From Panorpa germanica (Eukaryota > Arthropoda > Insecta > Mecoptera > Panorpidae), in assembly GCA_963678705.1 (NCBI GenBank), contig CAVMBN010000126.1:372001-436000 (forward strand): a stretch of DNA of 64,000 bases. The letters are read 5' to 3'. Both the position numbers and the translations under genes were made by a program. This document shows positions 12,281 through 23,744 of this stretch, in pieces. The notes below the pieces were generated by a model. That model made no database searches. It was given only the letters and a program-made list of their open reading frames with translations, and was not told the DNA's origin. The first letter of the stretch is position 1. Each line of letters begins with the position of its first letter.

Positions 12281-13120
12281 CTAACAATATTTTAGAGATT
12301 TTAGTTTATATACCTAATCTATTTTACAACATAAAAGCCTGAGAAATTTAAACCATAAAAAAACAAATAAAATAAATATGTTATATCTTTTAACATAAAT
12401 TAAAAATTAAAATTAACCGGTTGAACATTTGCATAGTCTAGACATGTCATTAAATCTTATGTTGGACGCTACAAAACATATACTACAAAAGAATATTTTA
12501 AACTTATTGCTAAGTGTTGTGCACTGCTTGTTGAGTGATAGCTTACTTTTATTTTAAATTTTAATTCCTTTTTTTAATTTGAAATATTTGACTCGTCCAT
12601 ATTTTGCTTGCGAGGGGGTAAACACTAGTATTCTTACATTCTTATTTGTTTATATGTTTAGTATTTTGTAAGCTTAGGTAGACTTTTGTAGGTTCTTTAA
12701 TACTCCGACAGGTTAAAACTTTTGCATACTATAAACCTACAATCTAGGGGTCTTCGGTAGATAACGAATTTAATATAATTGTTCTTTAATACAAAATCTA
12801 ATCTTATAAATACAAAACTCTAAAACACAAACAATCTTTAAATTCTTAATTGATTTCTTTTATTTTAAACCTCTATAATATATAGAGAGTCCATACATTT
12901 GTCATTTTTATTTTAGCCTCTCTGTAGAATGATTTCGAGTAACAGGCAATTTTTGAAAAATTTGTCTTATTTTGTTTTTAATTTTTCGACAAATAAATAA
13001 TTACATTTACCTGAGTAAACAATGAAATTTCCAAAAGCAAATTCTATACGAAATACATTTCAAAATTTATAAATTGAAATTCTTTTAAAACGGTAGCTAA
13101 TAAAATCAAGCTTAAATTTT
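12281..13120. repeat. R repeat, copy c (first 0.84 kb)
   Basis: The R unit starts again at 12281 (CTAACAATATTTTAG as at 50223 and 54303), so copies b and c are head to tail. The copy stops at about 13120, where BEL-A pol sequence begins; the same stop is found at 55150. No gene seen. Confidence 0.75.
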
Positions 13121-14142
13121 TACTATTGTGCAGTAGTACGTTTCTTTTCAAAGAACTTATTTTAATAGAAAAGTGTTCTCTTTGCAAAAATCTTAACAAT
13201 GAATGCATTGCATGTTGTAGTTTCGTAATAAGAGTGAGTTGTATAAAAATTCGTCTGAGATTGAGTTCTACTTGACGCCTAATATCTTTAAATGATTTAA
13301 GTCGCCTAAATTCAAATGAAAAAACTTATTGGACCTATCTATTTTCATATTTGAAAGTAGGTGAATTAGCTATCCACTTTCTAAGTTTAAAACCCGAACT
13401 AGATAAAATAGTATTAAGTTCAACACAGCGGTTAGAAAGTTCTGCTAAATCGTCAGAACCGGTAATCAAAACGTCAACGTATAAGTCGTTTAATATTAAA
13501 TCCGCTGCTTTATAATTTATGACTTGTGATTTACAACCTAGCGGAATGAGGCTCCTATAAGCTAAAAATGATGCGACTGCCGTGCCGTAAGTAACAGTAT
13601 TTATCCGATACGCTAATAATTGTTCGTCGGGCTTAAAACGCTAAAGGATTTGATGCTAATCTCTTTGCGACGAATCTACCAACACTTGACGACACATCAT
13701 AGCTATATCTACTATCACGACGTAAGTATATAAACGAAATTTAGTTAGTTATGTAAAGAGATTACTTTAAATAGTAGGGCCATTAGCCTGAACCTCGTTC
13801 CGTGAGATGCCTGTTGTGGTAGGCATAGAGCTATTGAATACTACTCGAAGTTTACTCGTGGTACTACTTGGTTTTAACACACCATGGTGCGGTGAAAAGT
13901 GTAAAATATCAATAGGTGTTTGGACAGGATTAAGAGTCATATGGCCTAATAAAATGTACTCTTCCATAAAAGAATTATACAATTTTCTTAACTCAGTGTC
14001 TGATAACAATTTCATTTCAAACTATAAGAAACGTTTTTTAGCGTTATTTTTAGAATTTCCTAATAGCGTTCTTGGTTTTTTGACAGGGATAGTAACAACA
14101 AACCGACCAGTGGAGTTACGAATTGTGGTTTGTTTAAATTAG
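13121..14142 (-). pseudogene. pol: BEL-A reverse transcriptase remnant
   Basis: Minus-strand BEL/Pao RT pieces, broken by stops and frame shifts. The N-terminal RT block is open at 14015-13767 and shows EEYILLGHMT, a PHHGV block and TSKLRVVFNSS, all typical of the family. Below it lie remnants of the palm and of the join to the pre-integrase linker (HAMHSLLRF block). The RNase H domain expected between them is absent, as in other BEL-A copies. The low end is a junction with R. RT would copy the element RNA in the particle; this copy is dead. Confidence 0.8.
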
Positions 14143-14810
14143 TCTTCGCAGGCTTATTCTTCCGCAGTATGTGGATTATAGCTTTCTACAGGTTCAATTG
14201 TCCAGAACTTGGAAAGTTGATTCTGTATTTGTGAATAATAACAATGTGATCGTACGTTACCATTAGCTGCATTAGTTCCTATTACAATCCAACTTAGTGT
14301 GGATTTCTGAACGCTTATAAGATTACTAATTAAACGTATCTTTTCTACCCGTAGAAGGTTATAAAAAATGTCTGACCCTAGCAGCAAGTCTACGCGATCA
14401 GACTTGTTAAATTGTGGGTCTGCTATTTAAATGTGTGAGGGAAACAAGTTACGTTCAAATTCGTATGTGGTATATTGTCTGTTATTCTGTGAATAACTAA
14501 ACAGTCAACAGATGTCTTATAAGTAGTAGCTAGTGATTCGAGTTAAACGCTTATCTTAGACGTTACGTTCGTCTTAGTTTTGCCTATATCAGATATAGCT
14601 ACATTTGTGGGTGTATAAGTTGCCTTTAACCTGTTCGCTAATTGTTTAATTACATAACTAATTTGGCTTTCATTGTCAAATAAAGCCCCTGCGAAAATTG
14701 ATTTACCTTTACTATCGGTTACTTGAATTACAGCAGTAGAAATTAACACCTGCCCTGAGTTTACTACTTGACTAGTGGAAGTACTTGGCTGTGATGAATC
14801 AGATTAAAAA
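14143..14810 (-). pseudogene. pol: BEL-A protease and linker remnant
   Basis: Aspartic protease region (DUF1758 type) and the linker to RT. The active-site block is at about 14640-14700 and reads ALFDNES; the better copy at 56800 reads ALFDNGS, so this copy has lost the Gly. The GSDIFYNLLRV linker block is open at 14387-14154. Several stops separate the pieces. The protease would mature the Gag-Pol polyprotein. Confidence 0.75.
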
Positions 14811-15791
14811 AAAGTTAAATGTAAAAGCGTGTTGTGTTGTTTGTTGCATATATTGCAGAGAAAACTAGAAATGCACTTTTTAGTGTTGTGTCCTGTTCTC
14901 AAGCAATTTAAACCTAACGTGCGCTTTTGACATTCTTTAATGCGTGCGGAAATGGAAAATTTTAGGAATGCTTCACATTGGAAAACACAATAGGTATCAC
15001 TACAAAAATAGCATTTGTTGTGCTGTGCTACAACTAATGAACGTTGAGATTTAGATTTCGTACAAATTTTAAAGTTATCGCTTTGTTCGTCTAATTAGTG
15101 GGCTCTTTCTAACATAAAGGATAAGAAGGAATCCACTGTTTATTAATCTGTTTTAGATTGCAAACTAGACTGAAAGTAAGCCTTTGTCGTAGCGTCTGAC
15201 TTTTGTAATGTCAATACGGTAACGAGTTGGTTCCATCTGTGTTCTAGCGGAATGCTATTTTAAAGGGCCTTGACATGTTTTCTGATAGCGGCGGCTGTGG
15301 TTTTTAAACTATTACTATGGCTTTTTGTAACTGTTAAACCTGCTCTGACTATGTATTAAGCTTACGTAGCTTGACTTAAATAAATGCCATTCGGATATGT
15401 CACCATGAGAGTCCAGTACGACAATACGGGGTAGCGCAATGTCATTGTCGGTACTGTGGTTTGAACGCAAATCAAAATAAACGGGTAATGGATTAAAATC
15501 GATCAATATTTCATTGAATATTGAGTCTAAAGTTTAATACATAATATTGAATTTTTCACGGATTTTGGCAATTTTGTCCTTATTATCATCAGCTACAAAT
15601 AATTGTATATCTATACAGATGTTGCTAAGTTCGGATAATAAGGGGGAACAAATTCTCTTATACGTTTTAATGTCGTAGATATTATACGTAGATGGATCGT
15701 TTACGTTATCTTTCTTTAATAATTTAGTATATATTTTCAAATTAGCTTGACAAGAATGTTAAAAGGCATTTAGCTTCTTTAGGTTAACCTT
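14811..15791 (-). pseudogene. gag: BEL-A gag remnant, start codon lost
   Basis: Gag with DUF1759-like part and zinc knuckles (Cys/His clusters at about 14840-15020). Open pieces are 15740-15534 and 15506-15315. At 15789-15791, where the other copies have ATG, the minus strand reads AAG, so the start is lost. Motifs shared with the other copies include PSTYNIYDIK and WHLFKSSYVSLIHSQ. Broken by stops. Confidence 0.8.
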
Positions 15792-17344
15792 AATTGCAAA
15801 TAATTGATTTTCAAAACAAAAGTTGGCAAAATACTAAAATAATTATTTTGGTTAAATTATATTATCAAATGATTCATATATTTTAAAACTTAATCAAAAT
15901 GCGAAGTTATTAAAAATAAAGTACAATGAAAATTTCAATAATTAAAATATAAATAATAATTGACAAAATGAAGATTGAAGTAATTTAAAATGATTAAACG
16001 TTTAACAGTTTAATGTTTTAAAAACCAGTAAGTATTCTAATGAAAAAATATTACAATGAAAGGAACATTAATGTTAAACTCAAGGTTATTATACAGTACC
16101 TAAAAGAAACAATTGTAAACGCAAGTTAACATATACTTTTTTGGAGCCGAAAAAAGTTACCAAATTTATATTAAGTAGTTCATTTACTTGTTAATTTACA
16201 TGTCGTAGTCGTCGTAAATAAAACCACTATTTAGGTTTATTTATTCATATTTTATTTATTTTTATGTTTTCTTTCTTTTGCAATTTATACTCTTGTATTT
16301 TTAAATTTAAATTATAGTAATGTCAATAATCTGCGATAGAAATTGACCATTACTGAATCAAAGAAACACGTACAGCGATTGTAGTGTTTCAATAGAGATT
16401 CTTTGAGCAAGTATAGGTTTAAGCGATTTCGATTGATGCTTGCACTTTTACAGACTGCCTTAAAGTATCTCTCAGAACTGTATATATACTAATTTATTAT
16501 TAACCTAAGGATAGGACCTTTAGTTAAGTGTAAAGTGTTTCTTAAAATCAGCGTGGGATTTACCACATAGGTTACAAGGGTCTCGGTTCTGACTTACAGT
16601 ATTTAAATGTATAAATTATGATTTTTATTATAAAGTAAGATATTGGTTCTATTTATTTACTAAACATAAAAGAACTCTTGTTATTTGATATTTTAGTTAA
16701 ATATTGAATGCACTTTATAAGAATGTAACATAAAACATCTGTAGGTCGTAGTCCCATGTTAACTCGCATGCCAGGGGTGATCTGGAATGTTTAACAATTT
16801 TCAAAGAACTAAAGATGATAATATAATAAGGCTTAAGTCTTGCTCAATAAATTAACAATCTCTTATGCTGATCCAAAAAATCTACAAATGATTATTAAAA
16901 TAGGTACATGGATCAAAGAAAGAAGCAATATCAAACGACACAAGGTATAAATGAAAGAATAAGTTAGGATTATTTTGCCTGATAAGTGGATGACTCAGCA
17001 GCTGTGGTGATTACTCAGATGGTTTCTACGCGTACGTCTAAGTATACGATTGATTTCGTTGTGACTTTCTGTATTGTCCTAAAGTCTTCACGGTGTTAAA
17101 ACTCGAAGGACCTTGTATAGTTGTTTGTCCTGAAAAGATCTTGTAAAATGAAATGCTAATCTTGGATCAATTGTAAGTTGATTAAGAATAAAACATCCGA
17201 TTCGTACTGGACTTGATGTTAGATAGATAATTTGTGCGACCTTATGTACTGAAGTGCTAGTTTAGGATAAATTAATTTTTAGCTCTAAAATCCGGCTCGA
17301 ACGGATCAAATGTTAGTAAGCAGGATACGGCTCGAAGGAACAAA
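15792..17344 (-). other. BEL-A leader interrupted by a solo gypsy LTR
   Basis: Leader between gag and LTR copy 2, no gene seen. It is split at CGCA by the solo gypsy LTR 16124-16764. PBS-like repeats with TTTGWTCCTTCGAGCC character lie at about 17090-17344; the LTR-proximal one adjoins 17345. Confidence 0.6.
16124..16764 (-). mobile_element. Solo LTR of a Ty3/gypsy (errantivirus-like) element
   Basis: 641 bp with inverted ends AGTTAAC...GTTAACT, flanked by the 4-bp duplication CGCA (16120-16123 and 16765-16768). The uninterrupted site is seen at about 660. It has the same length as the gypsy LTR at 28341-28981. Orientation is taken from the complete copy. Internal sequence is gone, as expected after recombination between two LTRs. 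A 4-bp duplication at CGCG-like sites is known for some insect errantiviruses. Confidence 0.85.
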
Positions 17345-17850
17345 TGTTGATAAGCAGATCGTGCGTATTTTTAGCACTATGCTTAGTTTAGAATTTTTGA
17401 GAGGCAAGCACAGGAAGTTAATGATATTTACTTAAATTAAATATAAAAATTCACTTGTTTATTTTATCACATATAATTCACAAGTTTAAATAACAATAAC
17501 GATGACTAATATAACAAAGTAGCTAGTAAAAAATTGATAGTAATTTATTAGATAGTAATAAAGTAGCAAAGAAAGTAGAAAGTACGTAGCTAAGAGACGC
17601 TCTGATAACAGCGCAGGCACTTATATTGGCTAGGAAAAGAAAAAGGATTGTGACAAGCTGTAATCTGGTTGATAAAAGAGGTCTCTGTTGGTGCAAATAT
17701 AAACGAATTGGGGCAACATGTGGTGAATAAAGAACTTATTAAAATAAAATTACAAAAATTATAACGAAATAATAAATTAAGGACAACAAAATACTTTACA
17801 ATAAGAAAGATGAAACACGGTTTGTCTAAAGACAAAATTTGTTTAAGTTA
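17345..17850 (-). repeat. BEL-A LTR, copy 2, shared by two tandem copies
   Basis: 506 bp, matching LTR copies 1 and 3. Its first two bases on the minus strand are TA instead of TG. On the low side come PBS, leader and gag of one copy; on the high side PPT and the pol end of another. One LTR between two internal regions is the mark of a tandem arrangement, not of two separate insertions. Confidence 0.8.
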
Positions 17851-17945
17851 TTCTTCTCCATGCTCCACCGTTTGATATGCTGAGGCAGATCAAGATTGTC
17901 TGGTTGCTTTTCCAAACTTTGTTTGCAGAACAGCAACTCTTGTAA
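17851..17945 (-). pseudogene. BEL-A 3' end and PPT, left of the Harbinger insertion
   Basis: Starts with the purine-rich tract (minus strand GGTGGAGCATGGAGAAGAAT, next to the LTR) and then the end of the DUF5641-like C-terminal pol region. It continues at 21105 after the Harbinger element; the joined order matches the uninterrupted copy at 40311-40450. Confidence 0.75.
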
Positions 17946-18198
17946 GGCCTGGTTTTATGGTCTTTTATTTACTTCGGGGTTACGAAACCCCGAGTTAGCT
18001 TAGTTCGGTACTTATTTTTGTATCAGGTTTTATGATCCAAATTTAATCCCGGGTTAGTTAATACTGAGATAAATAAATAAACCGTAAAGTAAACCATTTA
18101 TTTTACGGCAAGTGGTACGTAGATTTAAATGTTTATGAAATTGGAATATTTGTTTACACTAGTAAATGTCAGATTCAGTTTAATTAATTGTTTTAAAA

Positions 18199-19409
18199 AT
18201 GTCTGACAAGAGAACACGTACGTTTAATTTCTCTATTGAGGATTGCCAAGCCCTAATAGATGCGGTGGAAAGTTTCAAGCCAATTGTTTTAAACACGAAA
18301 ACGGATGGAGTCACTTCCAGAATTAAGGTATGTACTAATTGTCTAATATTATTGCAAGTATTTCATATAAATAAAGATAAAAAATTACTAGGAGAAGGCT
18401 TGGGATGACATTACGGCTATGTTTAACACCAGAAGCGTCTTGCAGAGGTCTAAAGAAAACCTCAAACTTAAATTTAGGGCAATAAAAAAGGATGCAAGAA
18501 AATTATCAGCAGCAGATAGAAAATAAATATTTGGTACAGGAGGTGGACCGGCAACAAATCCGCAAATGAAAAATGTCCTTTACAGAGTTAAAGATTTCAT
18601 TAAGTTATCGGCTGAGGGTGAAGAACGTATATTAGATTCGGATATTATAAATTTACCAGGTATGTAACTTAACTCATGTACTCAATACATTTATTCTCGA
18701 TATGATATTTCTATGCATATAAATACGTGTAATTTAAGGTCCGATACCACATACCCAAGAGTCTCGTATGGCAACAGATGAGAGAGCATATGTTAGAGAA
18801 CTAATGCAAGAAGAGGATACTGAAGGTAAAGTAAAAATATTATGTTGTTTTGAAAATGTTTACTTAAAATTATGAAGACGAATAAATAATTATTATACTT
18901 CATTATAGAGCCTGTACAGCAACATAGCTGGGATGATTATATACCAGCTATGTTGTCCATGAAGGTGCATCCTTTTTTAAAAGAACCCAACGAAAATAAT
19001 GTGCTGAGTCAAACTCCAATAAACGTAGAAGCGTCAACGTGTAATAATAATAACATTGATAATGATATATGTTACAACAATAACAGATACAATAATAAAC
19101 ATATTAATTATAGCAAAAGTGATCAGCAACGAAGATGCAGCAACACCGACGCATGCTGTTCAACTAAAAAGAAGACTCCCCAGTTTACCAATTACACAGA
19201 CAATTAAGCAGTCAAAGAAAAAGCAAAAAATTTCTTCAAGGGTTGAAGCGAGAGCAAATGTAGCAGAAACGCAAATACATCTTCTCGAAAAGGAGCACTG
19301 GAAAAATGAGAAAAGAAAAAATGAACTCCATGAGTTACAAGAAAAAGAATACAGTGAAAATGAGAACAGGAGAAATGAAATACATATATTACAAAAAAAA
19401 AAAAAATAG
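18199..19409 (+). pseudogene. Harbinger Myb/SANT-like accessory protein gene
   Basis: The accessory protein of Harbinger elements binds element DNA and helps bring the nuclease to the nucleus and the ends. Exons inferred from frame and GT/AG sites: 18199-18327, 18392-18659, 18739-18825 and 18909 onward. Exon 1 encodes 43 residues with FSIEDCQALIDAV; exon 2 continues Glu-Lys-Ala-Trp-Asp-Asp-Ile-Thr, the second helix of the SANT-like fold. A TAA at 18524-18526 ends the frame in exon 2. In the last exon an Asn-rich stretch (about 19040-19110) is followed by a frame change, after which a Lys/Glu-rich coiled-coil C-terminus is read to 19409. Splice sites are my inference. Confidence 0.8.
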
Positions 19410-19612
19410 AAATAGAAATAGAATGTGAAAACATTAAATTAAAATTACAAAAAAAAAATCTTGAAAATAAAAAATGAAAGAATACTTTATAAAGATTATT
19501 TCAATTAAGATGATATATTATAAATTGTACAATTAATACATAATAAACTATAGTACAAAAAAAATATATATATATTTATATATTAGGTAATATTATATAT
19601 TAATTTAGACAA

Positions 19613-20845
19613 TTAGGTATCCCTGTTTCTAATTCTGTCGCGAAAATAGGAAATAAATACATTTCTGCTTCCAATCTGGCTTCCATTATCTTCAACAGTA
19701 GCAGAAATATTCCCTTCGGAAATAACTCTTGCAAGTGATACTCTTGTTTCTGAATCTTCTGGTGGCTCTTGTTCTTTCTCCATTATAGCAATATTATGCA
19801 ATACTGCACATGCTACAATTATGCCTTGTACTGATGTCTTCTTTAACCGAATACCCATAGCTAAGACTGGGAATCTTCTTTTCAATACACCATATTCTAT
19901 CCACAACATTCCTCGTTCTAATTTGCGACTCATTGAACAACTGATGTTCAGGTAAAGTGCAATGCCTCAGTGGTGGTATCATAAAGGGTTTGCATGCATA
20001 ACCAGAATCACACAATAATACATTATTGCCAAATACTCCAAACTCAAACTGCGATTGTATCCTTGAATTTTCAAAAATTGTAGAATCATGAGTTGAGCCA
20101 GGCCATCTGGCTACAACATCTAGGATTTTCAAGGAATGATCAGATATTGTTTGTACATTGTACGAGAAATATCCCTTTCTATTCCTATATACTTCGGCAT
20201 CGGCACCTCCTGGAGATTGTATTTTAACATGGGTGCCGTCTATGGCTCCTATTACCCTTGGAAAGCTGGCTATGTTATAAAAGCCCATATTTACTGCTTG
20301 TATTTCTGAGACAGTTGTTGGCATTTTCACATACGCTGGTCTTAATTCTGGTATTGCAGTAGTGACTCAGTGAACTGTTCTAGATGCTGTTGACTTATGC
20401 ACTCCAGAAAAATCTCCAACCACAATTAAAAAACTCCCTGTTGCATAATATCTTAGAGTCAATAACAACTGATTCATTGGAGATAGAGACGTAGTATCAT
20501 TTCTGAAACACATACACAGATAACTAGTGTGCATTATTTTAAGGTTATGCTTAAGTGATTTTACAGTATAAGTATATACATATAGCTGTGTTTTATATAT
20601 TACCTGCTACTTAAAAATTCCAACTTGTCATTATTGAAATCTAAAATCTTCAACACAGTTGCCTTTTGGAAGCGAAATTTTTCATAGAAATGCATGTCAT
20701 TTAAGTCATGCAAATAATTTGGTTTTTTTTTAATAATTTTCTTATTTCTCAACTTAATACTATATTCGTATAAGAGCTGGTCTTCCTCATCATCTGTTAT
20801 TGCTAATTGATTATGGTCACTCACAAATAATAAAGAATTTATCAT
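19613..20845 (-). pseudogene. Harbinger transposase (HARBI1-like DDE nuclease)
   Basis: DDE nuclease that would cut the transposon ends. Exon 1 is 20845-20604 and exon 2 starts at 20502; the 101-bp intron (20503-20603) has GT and AG borders. Exon 2 shows RVIGAIDGTHVKI with the first Asp (codon 20240-20238) and LLCDSGYACKPF with the second. The third acidic residue, normally Glu in NVVER, is Asp here, and about two bases are missing directly after it (about 19890), so the reading frame changes and continues at 19933-19613 through LKRRFPVLAMG and the conserved VLHN region. A TGA at 20367-20369 also breaks the frame upstream. Three independent lesions make it inactive. Confidence 0.9.
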
Positions 20846-21104
20846 AAATAATTTAATTTATTAATATTATAACCTAAAATATTATAATAATAATAGCTAA
20901 ACTGGCTGAGATAGCATGATATTTTATCTCTGTTGCACACTTACTCCGGGGGTTAAATATTTAAACCTTGATTTTTGACGGCATATCTTACTCCGCGATT
21001 TTAGTTCCGAGTTAGCGTTAACCCTTGACCATAAAACCCATTTTTCGTTTAATTCGGGAGTTAGCTATTTACTTCGGTAGTAAGACGAACCATAAAACCG
21101 GGCC

Positions 21105-21990
21105 TAAGTGAATCGTTTCCTGATAACAGCTTGATGACGCGACCAATTGCCCATTGTGTCAGAAGTAAATGGTCTTAATGAATCATAACCAATGATTTTA
21201 CATAAAGTTTCGTATTAGTTGAAGTTTTCCATTTTCTACGCTGTTGGCAATGGTTTATGTAATTAGAAGTCCAACTGTTCCAGTTCTGCTGAACTCGTTC
21301 TTGCACATTGGTGCAACAGGTGCACCTGCTGCAGGCATGTTGCTGTTAATTTGACGACTAATAAGTAAGTGTCCAGGAGTGATAGGAGTAAGGTCATTGG
21401 GATCTAATGACATTGGATAGAGAGGGCGGGAGATTATTATTGCTTCTATTTGAGTCAAAAATGTGTACGTATCTTTATAAGATATATAACTATTTAGAAG
21501 TACCCTTTTTAAATGACTCTTAGTAGACTTAATATTTGCTTTCCATAAACCACCAAAATGTGAGAAACGTGACTAAATGAATTTCCAAATGATAGATAAT
21601 TCAGAAGCAGAAATCGACAATTTAGATGAATTTGACTTATTTGACGAAAACTTAGCAAGTACATTGTTTGTTCCTACAAAATGAATACCCTTATAAAAAT
21701 ATTTGGTCGACGGCTTTCCTCGACGCGAAATGAAACGATTAAGTGCTGCCAGGAAACATTGAGTTGGTAATTCAGTAACTAATTCCAGGTGTACTGCTTT
21801 AGTACCGAATCATATAAATAAACAAATATATAACTTGTTTAAATTGCTACCGCGACCATAACAATTTGTAATCATAACACGGCCAGCATAATCGACGCTA
21901 GTAATCCTAAAGGGATAATCAAAAACGCTTCTTTTAGAGAGTAAAGAACCCATCGTTGGCAAGGACATTATAGGCATACATTTAAAGCAT
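21105..21990 (-). pseudogene. pol: BEL-A integrase and DUF5641 region (between R and Harbinger)
   Basis: Minus-strand BEL/Pao integrase and the C-terminal DUF5641-type region. PNDLTPITPGHLL is open in 21458-21255. The integrase core lies at about 21500-21930: the first-Asp block VDYAGR is kept, the second-Asp block (normally YSDNGT) is altered to a Tyr/Phe-rich stretch with frame damage, and the Glu block reads HFGGLWKA, so the catalytic Glu is Lys. The enzyme would join element DNA to the host genome. Confidence 0.75.
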
Positions 21991-23744
21991 ATGATGCAAT
22001 TATGAACTATAGATTTAGCTAGTGATATTCCTTATAGGGGCCAGAACTGGTCTCTAACAGAGAATAATACAGCTTGTAGACCTAAATGGAACAGCCTTAT
22101 ATGTTCATGTTGCATAACTATTTTGTAAGTGGGTGCTTAGGGTGCAATATATAAGGGGGTTTTTTATCAAAAATAAAATTTAAATGTTGTAATCGACCTC
22201 CTACACGTATGATGTTATTATCACCAAAAAAAAGCATTTAGAGATAATAATTACCTACTATTGTGCAGTGGTACGTTTTCTTTCCAAGAACTTATTTCAT
22301 TAGAAAAGTGTTCACTTTGCGACAATCTTAGCAATGAATGCATTGCATGTTGTAGTTTCGTAATAGGAGTAATGTTGTATTTAAATTCGTCTGAGATTGA
22401 GATCCACTTGACGCCTAATGTCTTTATATGATTTGAGTCGCCTAAATCCAAATGAAAGAACTTATCGGACCTACAATTTTTCATATTTGAAAGTACAGTA
22501 GGTAAATTAGCTATCCACTTTCTAAGTTTAAAACCCGCACTAGATAAAATAGAATTAATTTTAACACAGCGGTTCGGAAGTTCTGCTAAATCGTCACAAC
22601 AATCAAATCGTCAACGTAAAAGTCGTTTAATATTGAATCCGCTGCTTTAAAATTTATGACTTGTGATACACAACCTAGCTGAGTGAGGCTCCTAATAGCT
22701 AAAATTGATGCGGCTGCCGTGCCGTAAGTAACAGTATTTAACCTATACGCTAATAATGGTTCATCAGGCTTAAAACGCCAAAGGACTTAATGCAAATCTC
22801 TTTGCGACGAATCTACGAACACACACACACATCATAGGTATATCTGCTATTACAACGTAAGAATATAAACGAAATTCAGTTAGTAATGTAAAGAGATTAC
22901 TTTGAATAGTAGGGCCATTAGCCTATAGCTCGTTCAGTGAGAAGCCTGTTGTCGTAGGCATAGAGCCGTTGAATACTACTCGAAGTCTACTCGTAATACT
23001 ACTTGGTGTTGACACACCATTGTGCGGTAAAAAGTATAAAATGTACATGGGTGTTTGGACAGGATTAAGGGTCATATAACCTATTAAAGTGTACTCTTCC
23101 ATAAAATAAGTATACAATTACCTTAACTCAATGTCTGATGACAATTTCTTTTCAAACGATAAGAAACGTTTTGTAGCGTTATTTTTAAAATTTCCTAATA
23201 GCGTTCTCGGTTTTTTGGAAGGGATAGTAACAACAAACCGACCAGTGGAGTCACGAATTGTAGTTCGTTTAAAATGGTCATCGCAGGCTAATTGAAAGTT
23301 GATTCTGTATTAGTGAATAATAACAATGTGATCGTACGTTACCATAAGCTGCTTTAATTCCTATTACAATCCAATTAAGTGTTGTATTCTGAATGCTTAT
23401 AAGATTACTGATTAAACGTATTTTTTCTACCCGTGGAAGGTTCTAAAAAATGTCTGCTCCTAGCAGCAAGTCTACGCGATCAAACTTGTTAAATTGTGGG
23501 TCTGCTAATTTAATGTGTGAGGGAATTTTTACACTAGTTATGTCTTAATTTGTATGTGGTATGTTGTCTGTTATTTTCGGAATAACTAAACAGTCAACAC
23601 ATGTTTTATAAGTAGTAGCTGGTAATTCGAGTTAAACGCTTATCTTAGACGTTACGTTCGTCTTAGTTTTGCTTATACCAGATATAGCTTCATTCGTGGG
23701 TGTAGAAGTTGCCTTTAACCTGTTCGCTAATCGTTTGGTTACAA
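21991..23744 (-). pseudogene. pol: BEL-A RT to protease remnant with RNase H deleted
   Basis: Pre-integrase zinc region (about 21990-22250), then the LHNS block, then RT. The open piece 22484-22251 runs from KTLGVKWISISDEFKYNI directly into TKLQHAMHSLLRLSQ. In BEL/Pao elements the RNase H domain lies between these two blocks, so it has been removed in frame. RT N-terminal motifs are open at 23117-22923. Protease remnants end at about 23744, where R sequence begins. Many stops. Confidence 0.8.

Larger units (their letters stand above)
17946..21104. mobile_element. PIF/Harbinger DNA transposon, two broken genes
   Basis: 3159-bp element with 16-bp inverted ends GGCC(T/C)GGTTTTATGGT, one mismatch between them, and the 3-bp duplication TAA (17943-17945, 21105-21107). 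The undisturbed BEL-A copy at about 40440 lacks it. It carries the two divergent genes typical of the superfamily: a Myb/SANT-like DNA-binding protein on the plus strand and a DDE nuclease on the minus strand. Both are interrupted. Near the left end CGGGGTTACGAAACCCCG forms a short hairpin. Confidence 0.95.

Noticed and set aside
18199..18408. SANT-like gene as a host transcription factor
   Set aside because: It lies within Harbinger ends with TAA duplication, beside the nuclease gene, and carries a premature stop.
18950..19207. Asn-rich continuation of the Harbinger accessory protein
   Set aside because: After about 19110 the coiled-coil continuation is in another frame; the Asn/Cys-rich end here is most likely out of frame.
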